A stretch of 21,140 bases of DNA from Shewanella sp. (GTDB lineage Bacteria; Pseudomonadota; Gammaproteobacteria; Enterobacterales; Shewanellaceae), in assembly GCA_004195335.1 (NCBI GenBank), contig SDWK01000324.1:1-21140 (forward strand), in the 5' to 3' direction. Both the position numbers and the translations under genes were made by a program. Below, piece after piece: positions 1 to 8,294 of the stretch. Every line of letters begins with the position of its first letter. Position 1 is the stretch's first letter. Under the pieces are notes generated by a model that saw only the letters and a list, made by a program, of their open reading frames with translations, was not told where the DNA came from and did not search any database.

Positions 1-58
1 CCTTTAGTAATAGCTTCGCATTTATATAAATTCAAACTACAATTTAAATGCAAACTAA

Positions 59-87
59 TTAACACAAACGTTACCAAACCATAAAAT
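59..87 (+). promoter_or_regulatory. Sigma70-type promoter for the dms operon
   Basis: TTAACA at 59-64 (5 of 6 matches to the -35 consensus), a 17-nt spacer, then TAAAAT at 82-87 (5 of 6 matches to the -10 consensus). Transcription would start near 94, leaving a leader of only about 13 nt before dmsE. Anaerobic respiration operons of Shewanella are usually CRP-controlled, but no good CRP or FNR palindrome is visible in positions 1-58. It may lie before the window. Confidence 0.5.
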
Positions 88-106
88 AATTAACCGTAAG
101 GCCAAG

Positions 107-1060
107 ATGATGAACAAATGTATTATCACTAAGTTACTTTGTGGGATATTCGCTTTCGCGTGTTTATCTCTCTCAGTTCAGGCGGCCCCCTGGAACCAAC
201 TCACTGGTGAACAACTGGAACAACAACTGACGGAGAAATTTGCTCAGGGTAAATACTCCAAGAAAGGTGCCGACTCCTGCCTGATGTGCCATAAGAAAAA
301 TGACAAGGTCATGGCAATATTCGATGGAGTGCACGGTAACTCGGGCCAACCGGATTCACCTATGGCGGGTCTGCAATGCGAAGCCTGTCATGGCCCGTTA
401 GGCAAACATAATAAGGGCGGCAAGGAGCCGATGATCGCCTTTGGCAAAGAGAGCAAGCTTTCCGCTCAGAGTCAGAACAGTGTCTGCCTGGGTTGCCATA
501 ACGATCCTAAGCAGATGGCCTGGCATAGCAGCAGTCACAATTTAGACGAAGTGGCCTGCAGCGATTGTCATAATATCCACACCGATAAAGATCCGGTAAT
601 GGACCAGCTCACGGTCAATGACATCTGCACCTCTTGTCACACTCAGCAAAAATCTGACATGAATAAGCGCTCATCCCACCCGATGAAATGGGATCAAATG
701 ACCTGTATCGATTGCCATAACCCACATGGGTCGATGAGTGAAAGTGCACTGAACCACACCACAGTCAATGACACTTGCTATAGCTGTCACACCGAAAAAC
801 GTGGCCCCGTTTTATGGGAGCATGCGCCAGTCACAGAAAATTGTGCCAACTGCCATAACCCCCATGGCAGCGTTAATGAAGCCATGCTCACTCACAGAGC
901 CCCACAACTGTGTCAGCAATGCCATATGGACGATGGTCATGCAAGCCGTGTCGTACAACAAGGCGGAAGTGACGCCTTTGGCGGCGGTAAGAGCTGTCTC
1001 AACTGCCATAGCCAGATCCATGGCTCCAATCATCCAGCCGGCAGCAAGCTGCAGCGCTAA
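107..1060 (+). CDS. dmsE: DmsE, periplasmic decaheme c-type cytochrome of extracellular DMSO reductase
   Basis: This protein carries electrons across the periplasm, from the quinol-linked cytochrome pool to the outer-membrane DMSO reductase module. It is 317 aa and MtrA-like. A Sec signal peptide ends near residue 26 (VQA before APW). Exactly ten CXXCH haem motifs follow, with first cysteines at residues 58, 91, 127, 151, 174, 200, 224, 246, 269 and 297, which matches the MtrA/DmsE decaheme fold. It is first of a gene set in the order dmsE-F-A-B-G-H, with dmsF starting 15 nt after its stop. The AAGG at 98-101 lies only 5 nt from the ATG at 107 but 8 nt from a second ATG at 110, so translation may begin at 110. 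MtrA itself is the main alternative name, but the dmsAB neighbours favour DmsE. Confidence 0.93.
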   Translation: MMNKCIITKLLCGIFAFACLSLSVQAAPWNQLTGEQLEQQLTEKFAQGKYSKKGADSCLMCHKKNDKVMAIFDGVHGNSGQPDSPMAGLQCEACHGPLGKHNKGGKEPMIAFGKESKLSAQSQNSVCLGCHNDPKQMAWHSSSHNLDEVACSDCHNIHTDKDPVMDQLTVNDICTSCHTQQKSDMNKRSSHPMKWDQMTCIDCHNPHGSMSESALNHTTVNDTCYSCHTEKRGPVLWEHAPVTENCANCHNPHGSVNEAMLTHRAPQLCQQCHMDDGHASRVVQQGGSDAFGGGKSCLNCHSQIHGSNHPAGSKLQR

Positions 1061-1075
1061 CCAGGAGTAACTCAA

Positions 1076-3082
1076 ATGAGATTCAAATTTAACCTCATCA
1101 CGTTATCACTTCTCGCCATATCGGGTGCGATAACGGGCTCTGCAGTGGCGGCTGACTTTGGCGTGAACAAGGCCAATACCAGTACAGTTAAACAGGAAGT
1201 CTTTCAGTGTAAACGCTGCCCTCAAGTCCAAGGCTATACCGGAACCATCGGGGTCAATGCCGCGTATATTGAAAGCGATGACATTCACTCAGGTAATGCG
1301 TTCGGAACCGACAAAGACGGCGCTAATGCCAGTGTGGATGCCGACCTCAATTATCGAAACAAATCAGGCTACAAGGCCAAGTTCCAGGCACACCGCTTAG
1401 GTCTGGATAACGGCTTCGCCCACCTTGAAGCGGGAAAGTCTGGCCGCTATGAACTCGTTGCAGATTATCAGCAACTGACCAGTTATCAGTCAGGCGATGC
1501 ACGCAGTCAGTTATGGTACAAAGATGGCGTGCTGACACCGAGTGAACATACTCAGACCCAAGCGCTCTCCCTGCAGAGAAACAAAGCTGGCTTGGGTCTG
1601 AGTTATGGCCGGGATTTCTATCAGGCTTATGTTCGTTATGATCACGAGAATAAAACCGGTTACCAGAGCAGCAGTATCGTCACTCCGCGTCCGGTTAATT
1701 TCGGTCTGCCTGTCGATGCCAACACAGATAACCTCACCGCGGGGCTGTCACTATCCGGCGATAGTTGGACTACAGACCTGAATTACTTCGTCAGTCAGTA
1801 TAAGAACGATATTGGTGCCTTAAGTCTCCCTTATCTGTATGACGTTTTTGCACCGGCTCCTGACAATCAGGCTCATCAACTCAGCCTGTCTGGCCAATAC
1901 CAATTGAGCCGCACCGTCATGAGTGCTCGTCTGGCATCGGGCAAGATGATCCAGGATGATGATTTGATCCAGATGCCCGGTAACCCACTGCAAAACTGGG
2001 ACGGAGAAGTCGATACCTTAGACGGAAAACTGTCTGTCACCTCGCTTGTGAGCAACACTCTCAGACTCGGCGGCAGTGTCGATTACAGCAAGCGCGACAA
2101 CAAGGGATCGGTATGGGAATTCGCTCAATATGAAGTTAACGGGATCACGGGGGCATTTAAACAGAATGTGCCTTTAGACACCGAGCGCCGCGGCCTCAAG
2201 CTTAATGCCAGTTACCGTCTGAGCAGCGACTACCGTCTGCAGGCCGGCTATGACAGAAAAGAGATGGAACGCAGCCATGGCGACCGTGAACAGACCAATG
2301 ATGACGTGCTATGGGCCAAGCTCAATGTCCGCGCATTGGATGATATCAAGCTTAAGTTCAAGGCCAGCCTCGATAACCGTGGCGGCAGCGAATATCAAAC
2401 CAACGAACTGACGTCATCTGAAACTAACCCATTGCTACGGAAATACTATCTGGCTGATAGAAAGCGCACCGCCTTCGAAGCCAAGTTTAATCACACCCCA
2501 ACTTCGTGGCTCAATCTGGATATGACCGCCCGCTATGCCAAAGATGATTATAACGAGACTCAACTGGGTCTGACCGAATCAGAAGATTACGGCTATGACA
2601 TCAACCTTGGGCTGCAGCTCGATGAGCATCTGTCAGGGTATGCCTTTGCCGGTCAGCAGTGGATCGAATCCAATCAAGCTGGCAGCCAGAGTTTCTCAAC
2701 CCCGGATTGGTTCGCCGATATCGAAGATGAGTTTATCAATCTGGGCGCTGGCTTCACCTATACCGGGCTGCTTGAAGACAGGCTCAGTCTGGGCGGCGAC
2801 TACCTGTTCGCTAACTCCACCAGCAACACGCTGGTCACCTATGACGTCACCACGCCACAGGGAGATTACTACGCTTTCAACCATAGTCTCAAGCTACATG
2901 CTAACTACGCATTGAGTGAAGAGATGGCGTTAAAACTGGCTTACCAGTATGAGCGCTATTACGACACCGATTACGCGCAAATTGATGTCAATACAGTTCC
3001 AGGACTGACCACCTTAGGTGACCTGAACCATAACTATAACGCGCACCAAGTGATGTTGTCGTTTAGCTACCAGCTGCGCTAA
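1076..3082 (+). CDS. dmsF: DmsF, MtrB/PioB-family outer-membrane beta-barrel
   Basis: This is the outer-membrane barrel that would sheathe DmsE, so that electrons reach an enzyme on the outside of the cell. It is 668 aa, close to MtrB length. A signal peptide ends at about residue 25 (AVA before ADF). A CXXC pair (C45, C48, CKRC) near the mature N-terminus is a known mark of the MtrB family in Shewanella. The rest is rich in alternating aromatic and polar residues typical of beta strands (many Y/W pairs), and it ends FSYQLR, close to the usual outer-membrane signature, with an aromatic residue near the C-terminus. A good ribosome site (CCAGGAG) lies 1061-1067. The gene lies between dmsE and dmsA and is almost certainly co-transcribed with them. 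Confidence 0.92.
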   Translation: MRFKFNLITLSLLAISGAITGSAVAADFGVNKANTSTVKQEVFQCKRCPQVQGYTGTIGVNAAYIESDDIHSGNAFGTDKDGANASVDADLNYRNKSGYKAKFQAHRLGLDNGFAHLEAGKSGRYELVADYQQLTSYQSGDARSQLWYKDGVLTPSEHTQTQALSLQRNKAGLGLSYGRDFYQAYVRYDHENKTGYQSSSIVTPRPVNFGLPVDANTDNLTAGLSLSGDSWTTDLNYFVSQYKNDIGALSLPYLYDVFAPAPDNQAHQLSLSGQYQLSRTVMSARLASGKMIQDDDLIQMPGNPLQNWDGEVDTLDGKLSVTSLVSNTLRLGGSVDYSKRDNKGSVWEFAQYEVNGITGAFKQNVPLDTERRGLKLNASYRLSSDYRLQAGYDRKEMERSHGDREQTNDDVLWAKLNVRALDDIKLKFKASLDNRGGSEYQTNELTSSETNPLLRKYYLADRKRTAFEAKFNHTPTSWLNLDMTARYAKDDYNETQLGLTESEDYGYDINLGLQLDEHLSGYAFAGQQWIESNQAGSQSFSTPDWFADIEDEFINLGAGFTYTGLLEDRLSLGGDYLFANSTSNTLVTYDVTTPQGDYYAFNHSLKLHANYALSEEMALKLAYQYERYYDTDYAQIDVNTVPGLTTLGDLNHNYNAHQVMLSFSYQLR

Positions 3083-3122
3083 TGCAAACAGTGCTAATCA
3101 TAACTGCAATGAGGAAAAGATA

Positions 3123-5552
3123 ATGGAACGCAGAAGTTTCTTAAAAATGAGTGCCGCACTAAGTTGCGTAGCAACGGTTTCAGGCTGTAACTCAAGCTCT
3201 AAAGATGTTGAAGTAGTACCGCCTACCCCACCTGTTGCCGGTGAAAACCTCAACTGGTCGGCTTGTCTGGTTAACTGTGGATCTAACTGCCCAGTACAGG
3301 TTTTTTCTACCGATGGGGTGATCACCCGCGTAGAGTCTCAATTTACCACCACAGATAAATACGGCGACCACGATGTGCGCGCCTGCCCAAGGGGCCGCTC
3401 CTTGCGTAAACGTGTCTATGCGCCCGATCGCCTTAAGTACCCAATGAAGCGTGTTGGTCCTCGTGGCAGCGGACAATTTGAGCGGATCAGCTGGGATGAA
3501 GCCCTAGATCTCGTAGCCGAAAAACTGCAAGGCACCATAGATCAGTACGGTAATGAATCGATTCACTTCACCTATAACTCGGGTGCGCGTTATCACTTCT
3601 CGGGTAAGCAGTGTCTCTACCGTCTGATGAACCTTAAGGGTGGTTATCTCAACGCCTATGGTGATTATAGCTGGTCACAAATTTATGAAGCCGCCGGACA
3701 GACATACGGCTCGGCTGGCCCTGGCTGGCAAGGAAGCAGCGTGTCTGAGATGCAAAACTCAGACTTGGTGCTGATGGTAGGCTACAACCCATCCGAGATC
3801 CGCATGAGTGGTTCGGGCGAAGCCTATGACTTCCTGGTACAGAAGCAGAAGCATAACTTTAAGACTATCTTGATCGATCCACGTTATACCGACTCTGCCG
3901 TAGGTAAAGAAGATCAGTGGCTCGCTATCCGCCCAGGTACCGACGCGGCGCTGTTCGAAGCCTTAGCTTATGAATGGATCACCACTAATACTGTCGATCA
4001 GGCCTTCCTGGATAAATACTGTGTCGGTTATGACGAGAAAACCATGCCTGCTGGCATTGGATATGAAGAGAGCTATAAGGCGTATATTCTCGATAACGCT
4101 ACGGTTGGCAGTTCAATTCCAGGTGTTAATGCTAAGACGCCAGAGTGGGCAGCTGCGATCACAGGTATCGAAGCCCATCTCATTGTTGAGTTGGCCCGCG
4201 AACTAGCTGCGGCTCGTGCACCTTTCATCCAGATTGCCGCCTCGCTAAACCGTCAGGCTGCCGGTGAGAACAACACCCGTGCGGGTTACATGTTGCCTAT
4301 CTTGTTAGGTCAACTGGGTCTGCCGGGCACTAACTGTGGCGGCCTGTGTAAGGGCTCTTCTCTACACGCACCGTCGATGCCTACTGGCTCAAACCCAGTG
4401 AAGAAAGCAATCTCATTCTTTACCTTCACTCAGGCCATTGAAGACGGTAAAAACATGACCGTCCTGTCCGATGGTGTACAAGGTGTCGATCTTGATGACG
4501 CGGGTGACGGCAAGTTAGACACTGATATCAAGGCGATCATCAACTACGGTGGTAATGCCCTGATTAACCAACACTCTGACGTGCGTAAAACAGAGAAGCT
4601 ACTCCAAGATGAATCTAAATGTGAATTTATCCTGGTAGTCGATAACTGGATGACACCTAGTGCCAAGTTTGCCGATATCTTGCTGCCAGACGTATCGTGG
4701 CTTGAATCAGAAGACTTAGTTAACCAAAGTTACGCTGCGGGTGATACCGCCTCCTTGGTACAGATGAGCAGCGGCGTCGACCCTATGTTCGAGAGCCGTC
4801 CTATCTATGAGGTCTGTGTCGACTTAGCTAAACGTATGGGTGTTGAAGCTGAGTTTACCGAAGGTAAGAGCCGCAAAGATTGGCTGGATCAATTCTATGC
4901 CGAATCTAAAGCTGCAACCCCAGAATTACCAGAAAAAGAGGTGATGCTCACACAAGGTATCTATCGCAAGTATCTGCCGAACGGTGGTTATATCGTACTG
5001 GAAGATTTCCGTACCGATCCCGATGCAAATCCTCTAGGCACACCATCTGGAAAGATTGAGATCTACTCATCACGCCTGGCAGAGAAAGCCCGTACCTGGA
5101 AGCTCAAAGAGGGTGACGTAATATCTGCGCTACCTAAATATGTGCCGACTTGGGAAGGTTATGAAGATACAGAGACCAAGAAGAAGTATCCATTACAACT
5201 TACTGGTTATCACACTAAGGGCCGTGCCCACTCAAGCTTCCACAACGTCCCCTGGCTACGAGAAGCCGTACAGGATGCAGTATGGATGAATCCACTCGAT
5301 GCGAATAAACGTGGACTCAAAACTGGTGACAAGGTCCATATCTTCAATGATCGCGGCACCATCGAAGTCGAAGTTAAGGTGACGCCTCGTATCATGGTCG
5401 GTGTAACGGCATTGGGTCAGGGCGCATGGTTCCTACCTGGTGGCGATGTGGATAAAGGCGGTTGTTTAAACGTGCTTACCACACAACGCACCACACCTAT
5501 AACGAAAGGTAATCCTCAGCACACTAACCTGGTTGAAATCCGTAAGGTCTGA
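3123..5552 (+). CDS. dmsA: DmsA, molybdopterin DMSO reductase catalytic subunit, probably surface-exposed lipoprotein
   Basis: This is the catalytic subunit reducing dimethyl sulfoxide to dimethyl sulfide at a Mo-bis(pyranopterin guanine dinucleotide) centre. It is 809 aa. The N-terminus has a twin-arginine motif (RRSFLK, residues 3-8) and then a lipobox-like VSGC with C22, so export by Tat and lipidation are both suggested. That fits the cell-surface location known for the Shewanella oneidensis enzyme. Four cysteines (C48, C52, C56, C88) can hold the FS0 [4Fe-4S] cluster. S183 in YGDYSWSQI is at the place of the Mo-ligating serine of E. coli DmsA (YGTYSTAQI). The C-terminal region (about 690-809) is the molydopterin dinucleotide-binding domain. 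A GAGGAAAA ribosome site precedes the ATG, and dmsB follows 12 nt after the stop. Confidence 0.95.
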   Translation: MERRSFLKMSAALSCVATVSGCNSSSKDVEVVPPTPPVAGENLNWSACLVNCGSNCPVQVFSTDGVITRVESQFTTTDKYGDHDVRACPRGRSLRKRVYAPDRLKYPMKRVGPRGSGQFERISWDEALDLVAEKLQGTIDQYGNESIHFTYNSGARYHFSGKQCLYRLMNLKGGYLNAYGDYSWSQIYEAAGQTYGSAGPGWQGSSVSEMQNSDLVLMVGYNPSEIRMSGSGEAYDFLVQKQKHNFKTILIDPRYTDSAVGKEDQWLAIRPGTDAALFEALAYEWITTNTVDQAFLDKYCVGYDEKTMPAGIGYEESYKAYILDNATVGSSIPGVNAKTPEWAAAITGIEAHLIVELARELAAARAPFIQIAASLNRQAAGENNTRAGYMLPILLGQLGLPGTNCGGLCKGSSLHAPSMPTGSNPVKKAISFFTFTQAIEDGKNMTVLSDGVQGVDLDDAGDGKLDTDIKAIINYGGNALINQHSDVRKTEKLLQDESKCEFILVVDNWMTPSAKFADILLPDVSWLESEDLVNQSYAAGDTASLVQMSSGVDPMFESRPIYEVCVDLAKRMGVEAEFTEGKSRKDWLDQFYAESKAATPELPEKEVMLTQGIYRKYLPNGGYIVLEDFRTDPDANPLGTPSGKIEIYSSRLAEKARTWKLKEGDVISALPKYVPTWEGYEDTETKKKYPLQLTGYHTKGRAHSSFHNVPWLREAVQDAVWMNPLDANKRGLKTGDKVHIFNDRGTIEVEVKVTPRIMVGVTALGQGAWFLPGGDVDKGGCLNVLTTQRTTPITKGNPQHTNLVEIRKV

Positions 5553-5564
5553 TAGGAGTTAATA

Positions 5565-6200
5565 ATGAGCAATAATATCCAATACGGCTTTCATGTCGAC
5601 GCAAGCAAATGTACTGGCTGTAAAACCTGTCAGATATCGTGTAAGGATCGTAAAGACCTTCCAGTTGGCATCAACTGGCGCCGGGTTTATGAATACGGTG
5701 GGGGACAATGGACAGAACATGGTGATGGCACAGTAAGCCAAAACGTATTCGCCTATTACATGTCTATCGGTTGTAACCACTGCTCTGAGCCTGTATGTGT
5801 TAAGGCCTGTCCAACTGGCGCGATGCACAAGCGCCGCGAAGATGGTTTAGTCCATGTGGCAGCGGATCTGTGTATCGGCTGTGAAAGCTGCGCAAGAGCT
5901 TGTCCATACGATGCACCGCAGATAGACAAAGATCGTAAGGTGATGACCAAGTGTGATGGTTGTTTTGAGCGCTTGGCCGAAGGTAAACAGCCTTCATGTG
6001 TCGAGTCTTGCCCAATGCGTGCTATCGACTTCGGTCCTATGGACGAGTTGAAGGCTAAGTACCCGGGAGCCATCTCTCCCGATGTTGCTCCGCTACCGGA
6101 AAGTAGTGTAACGACGCCAAACTTACTTATCACTCCTAACCGTCACTCTCGCCCAAGTGGCGCCACCGATGGAGAAGTGTTGAACTACTCAGAAGTTTAA
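5565..6200 (+). CDS. dmsB: DmsB, four-cluster ferredoxin subunit of DMSO reductase
   Basis: This is the electron-transfer subunit that passes electrons to DmsA. It is 211 aa with no signal peptide, so it would travel with folded DmsA by the Tat route. Sixteen cysteines form four [4Fe-4S] sites, the classic DmsB/NrfC arrangement: C16/19/22/26, C70/73/78/82, C103/106/109/113 and C130/133/145/149. A strong ribosome site (TAGGAG, 5553-5558) precedes the ATG. Unlike E. coli dmsABC, no membrane anchor gene dmsC follows. This agrees with a system in which DmsE/DmsF, not a quinol-oxidising anchor, deliver the electrons. An intrinsic terminator lies 10 nt after the stop. Confidence 0.95.
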   Translation: MSNNIQYGFHVDASKCTGCKTCQISCKDRKDLPVGINWRRVYEYGGGQWTEHGDGTVSQNVFAYYMSIGCNHCSEPVCVKACPTGAMHKRREDGLVHVAADLCIGCESCARACPYDAPQIDKDRKVMTKCDGCFERLAEGKQPSCVESCPMRAIDFGPMDELKAKYPGAISPDVAPLPESSVTTPNLLITPNRHSRPSGATDGEVLNYSEV

Positions 6201-6209
6201 CCCCAGCTT

Positions 6210-6240
6210 GGTGCCATACATTTGGTATGGCACCTTTTTT
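6210..6240 (+). terminator. Intrinsic terminator between dmsB and dmsG
   Basis: A perfect 10-bp stem (GGTGCCATAC at 6210-6219 with its complement at 6225-6234) has a 5-nt loop and is followed by six T. It lies 10 nt after the dmsB stop and should stop much of the transcript before the chaperone genes. It is followed directly by a tandem duplication of a 10-mer, GCTGTTAGTT, at 6241-6250 and 6251-6260. Confidence 0.85.
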
Positions 6241-6292
6241 GCTGTTAGTTGCTGTTAGTTACAACACATTTTGTTCAACAAACGAGGTTAGC

Positions 6293-6952
6293 ATGTCATC
6301 CCTTACCGAAAATGAGCTGCTGGAATATCAAGGCATTGCGCGTATTCTCCACAATGTATTATTTAACGATCCGACGCCTGAGTTGATCCAAGGTTTTATT
6401 GAGCATGGTGTGGCCCAAAGCTGGCCTGAGTTTACAGGTTCGGCTCGGGAATCGAATGGTCGCGAGTTGCTATCGGATTATCTCGGCCAATGGACTACAG
6501 ATAAACAACAAGCCTTAAAACTGGACTATGCACAACTCTTCTATGGTCCGGGTGAACCCAATGCCGTACCTTGGGGATCAGTCTACTTGAGCGAGAGACA
6601 ACTCCTCAATGACAAGTCGACTATGGCACTGATGGCTTTTTATCAAGAGCAAGGGATCAGCTTCGAGCTCGATAGCAATCAACCGGTGGATCATATCGGC
6701 CTGTTTTTCGCCGTCTTGGATCAGATGCTTACCCAATGGGCGCAAACAGAAGATAACGAACCACTGGAGCGCAGCTGCATGATCCTACTTCAGCAACACC
6801 TACTTCCCTGGTCGGGTCGCTGTCTGGAGCTTATGACTGAACATGCCAGAACCGACTTCTATCGCGGCATAGCATTGCTGACTCAAGCCTATTTAGAGGG
6901 ACTGATCCAAAAATTAAACCTAGTTCCAATAACGGCACGCTTATATCGTTAA
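6293..6952 (+). CDS. dmsG: DmsG, TorD/DmsD-family redox enzyme maturation chaperone
   Basis: This is a cytoplasmic chaperone of the TorD family that would bind the Tat signal of DmsA and help molybdenum cofactor insertion before export. The start chosen is the ATG at 6293 (219 aa), preceded by GAGG at 6284-6287. An upstream in-frame ATG at 6227 lies inside the terminator hairpin and would add an implausible N-terminus. Family marks are DYAQLFYGPGEPNAVPWGSV at residues 78-97, with the conserved P-x-x-S/G-V-Y-L turn, and a later PVDHIGLFFAVLDQML resembling the EPxDHIxxxL core of TorD proteins. It follows dmsB after a terminator, and dmsH begins 30 nt downstream. In Shewanella the equivalent gene is called dmsG. 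Confidence 0.85.
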   Translation: MSSLTENELLEYQGIARILHNVLFNDPTPELIQGFIEHGVAQSWPEFTGSARESNGRELLSDYLGQWTTDKQQALKLDYAQLFYGPGEPNAVPWGSVYLSERQLLNDKSTMALMAFYQEQGISFELDSNQPVDHIGLFFAVLDQMLTQWAQTEDNEPLERSCMILLQQHLLPWSGRCLELMTEHARTDFYRGIALLTQAYLEGLIQKLNLVPITARLYR

Positions 6953-6982
6953 TAGACAAGATTTCATAACGGGTAGGTTGAT

Positions 6983-7441
6983 ATGACGTTCATTAAAGCA
7001 CTGGGCGCACAGTGGAATAAAGGCAAGCTGGCTCAACAGCTTGAGCAGGCCATGATGTTGGAGCCTGAGATCCAGTCCCTCTTTATCGGGGCAACCACAG
7101 TCGCCACAGTCTCTAATCTGATCGCAGCCATCGGCTTCCACGATTCAGAGACTCAAGAGCAAGATCAGCCAGTCACCCATGAGTTTATGCTCACCATACT
7201 GTTCGACTGTTTTCGGCTATTGATGATCAAACAGATTGAACATGACAACCTGAGTCAAGCCGAGCACCTGATCATTGAACTTGCGAAAATTTGGGCCACA
7301 AAAGAGTTGGACGACAAGCCAGGCAATGAGCTCAACCTGACTCAATATCGAGAGTTACAACAACAGATCCTCAAACTGGCCAAACAGCTCGATGAGCTCA
7401 ATCGACAGAGGCGGCTTCAAAAACGAAATATGGGGCGTTAG
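6983..7441 (+). CDS. dmsH: DmsH, dms operon accessory protein
   Basis: This is a soluble, mostly helical protein of 152 aa with no signal peptide and no cysteine cluster. Its C-terminal third is rich in Leu, Gln, Lys and Arg and may form a coiled coil (about residues 110-148). Position, size and order directly after the TorD-like dmsG match the dmsH gene of Shewanella dmsEFABGH loci, whose exact role is not established. A role in assembly of the reductase is likely from context only. A GGGTAGG ribosome site lies about 7 nt before the ATG. The name rests on synteny, since I see no diagnostic motif. Confidence 0.7.
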   Translation: MTFIKALGAQWNKGKLAQQLEQAMMLEPEIQSLFIGATTVATVSNLIAAIGFHDSETQEQDQPVTHEFMLTILFDCFRLLMIKQIEHDNLSQAEHLIIELAKIWATKELDDKPGNELNLTQYRELQQQILKLAKQLDELNRQRRLQKRNMGR

Positions 7442-7461
7442 CGACTTCAAATTTAACAGGC

Positions 7462-7566
7462 TAACAAATACCTAACTTTTTCATCTTACTGCGCATGGTA
7501 TTCGGGTTGATGTCCAGTAATTGAGCGGCACCGCCAGGCGCAGTGCATGCTCGATATATTTTCGTC
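7462..7566 (-). pseudogene. Remnant of the C-terminal Fis-type helix-turn-helix of an NtrC-family regulator
   Basis: Read on the - strand, 7462-7531 encodes AAQLLDINPNTMRSKMKKLG followed by IC and a TAG stop. This is the recognition helix and end of the HTH_8 (Fis-type) domain of sigma54-dependent activators. Just upstream, in a different frame, RKYIEHALRLA looks like the first helix of the same domain. A frameshift and a loss of several codons therefore separate the two halves near 7525-7535. No receiver or AAA+ domain is present in the window, so the body of the gene has been deleted. It is only a fossil and is not expected to be functional. Confidence 0.6.
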
Positions 7567-7599
7567 GTCCCGAAGCCTTAAGGTCCCGGGACGTTTTTT
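7566..7599 (+). terminator. Candidate terminator downstream of the dms operon
   Basis: CGTCCCG at 7566-7572 pairs with CGGGACG at 7587-7593, a 7-bp GC-rich stem with a 14-nt loop, followed by six T. It lies 125 nt after the dmsH stop. It is a plausible end for the dms transcript and also guards against antisense reading from it into the - strand gene downstream. Confidence 0.55.
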
Positions 7600-7711
7600 A
7601 TTGCGGCGTTGTTATGATGGGCAATGGTTATGGAGAACTGCTCTTAAGATGAACCGGGGCTGTCCATTCCAAGGGCTTACCAGCAACACTTTGTATCAAA
7701 AATATCGCATC

Positions 7712-7732
7712 AAAAAAACCACTCAATGAGTG
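7712..7732 (-). terminator. Terminator of the small secreted protein gene
   Basis: On the - strand the sequence is CACTC-ATT-GAGTG (positions 7732-7720), extended by weaker pairs and followed by a G and seven T (7718-7712). It lies 24 nt after the stop of the gene at 7756-8181 and is part of a repeat found again at 8275-8303. Confidence 0.6.
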
Positions 7733-7746
7733 AGCTTGTTTATGTG
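7719..7746. repeat. Direct repeat copy A, 3' side of the small secreted protein gene
   Basis: This 28-bp sequence matches 8275-8303 with three mismatches and one inserted base. The last 13 bases (GCTTGTTTATGTG) are identical. Both copies lie in the same orientation and both hold a CCACTC/GAGTG hairpin, one at each end of the gene at 7756-8181. Confidence 0.65.
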
Positions 7747-7755
7747 ATATCTCGT

Positions 7756-8181
7756 TTATATCGGCTTAATCTCGACCTCAAGATGTCCTACACCGTTCCG
7801 CTTACCTACAAGCGTAATAGTCGCAATCTCATTGCCGTTTTTTCCGATCCAATAATACTGCCCGCAACCGTCAATCTTTATGCATTGCCAGAATTCACTA
7901 GGTTTTTCGTATAAGTTCGATCCGTCTAGTTGCTCAGACTTTTCTTTTATGTATCCTTGCTCTTCAAGCGCAAAGACCATATCTGAGAATTGTGTCCTAC
8001 CCTGTGAGCCATACATATCATTTGTTATTAGATAGCCTACACCGACAAATGACTGATCATCAACCGTGTAACTCTCAATGATTGGATTGTTCGCGATGAG
8101 AGGATTAGCCCAGGCAACACTTATCATCATGGCTGATGCCGCAACGATAGCTGATACTGCTATTACTTTTTTGAAAGTCAT
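7756..8181 (-). CDS. Small secreted protein of unknown function
   Basis: I do not recognise the family. The start chosen is the ATG at 8181 (141 aa), because it opens directly with a signal peptide (MTFKKVIAVSAIV..., cleavage after AWA near residue 25) and has an AGAGAAA purine run 9 nt upstream. A longer frame reaching 8286 would bury the signal. The mature part is about 116 aa, with a pair of cysteines (C100, C106 in WQCIKIDGCG) able to form a disulfide in the periplasm. It is rich in aromatic and beta-branched residues, and it ends in a beta-like LVGKRNGVGHLEVEIKPI. The gene is AT-richer than its neighbours, opposes the dms operon, has its own terminator and is flanked by direct repeats. 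All this suggests acquired or rearranged DNA. Confidence 0.65.
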   Translation of the reverse strand: MTFKKVIAVSAIVAASAMMISVAWANPLIANNPIIESYTVDDQSFVGVGYLITNDMYGSQGRTQFSDMVFALEEQGYIKEKSEQLDGSNLYEKPSEFWQCIKIDGCGQYYWIGKNGNEIATITLVGKRNGVGHLEVEIKPI

Positions 8182-8270
8182 TGAATTTTTCTCTGTCAGA
8201 ACGTGGACGGAGATCATAACAATCATGATTTTATATGGTAGGAACATGTAAGCAAAAAAATGGTACAAAT

Positions 8271-8294
8271 AAGCCCACTCGATCAAGTGGGCTT
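8271..8294 (-). terminator. Hairpin, probable terminator of a lost upstream gene
   Basis: AAGCCCACT at 8271-8279 pairs with AGTGGGCTT at 8286-8294, a perfect 9-bp stem with a 6-nt loop. On the - strand it is followed by ATTTG and, further on, a run of seven T. The stem overlaps the repeat copy at 8275-8303. A short - strand reading frame ends at 8312, just upstream, at the same distance at which the small secreted protein ends before its own copy. Confidence 0.5.

Noticed and set aside
6227..6292. Longer dmsG starting at 6227
   Set aside because: That ATG lies inside the terminator stem and has no ribosome site; the family-like N-terminus begins at 6293.
7547..7914. Two short + strand open frames (7547-7729 and 7726-7914)
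   Set aside because: The first crosses a terminator hairpin and the remnant of an opposite-strand gene. The second is antisense to the 3' half of the small secreted protein gene.
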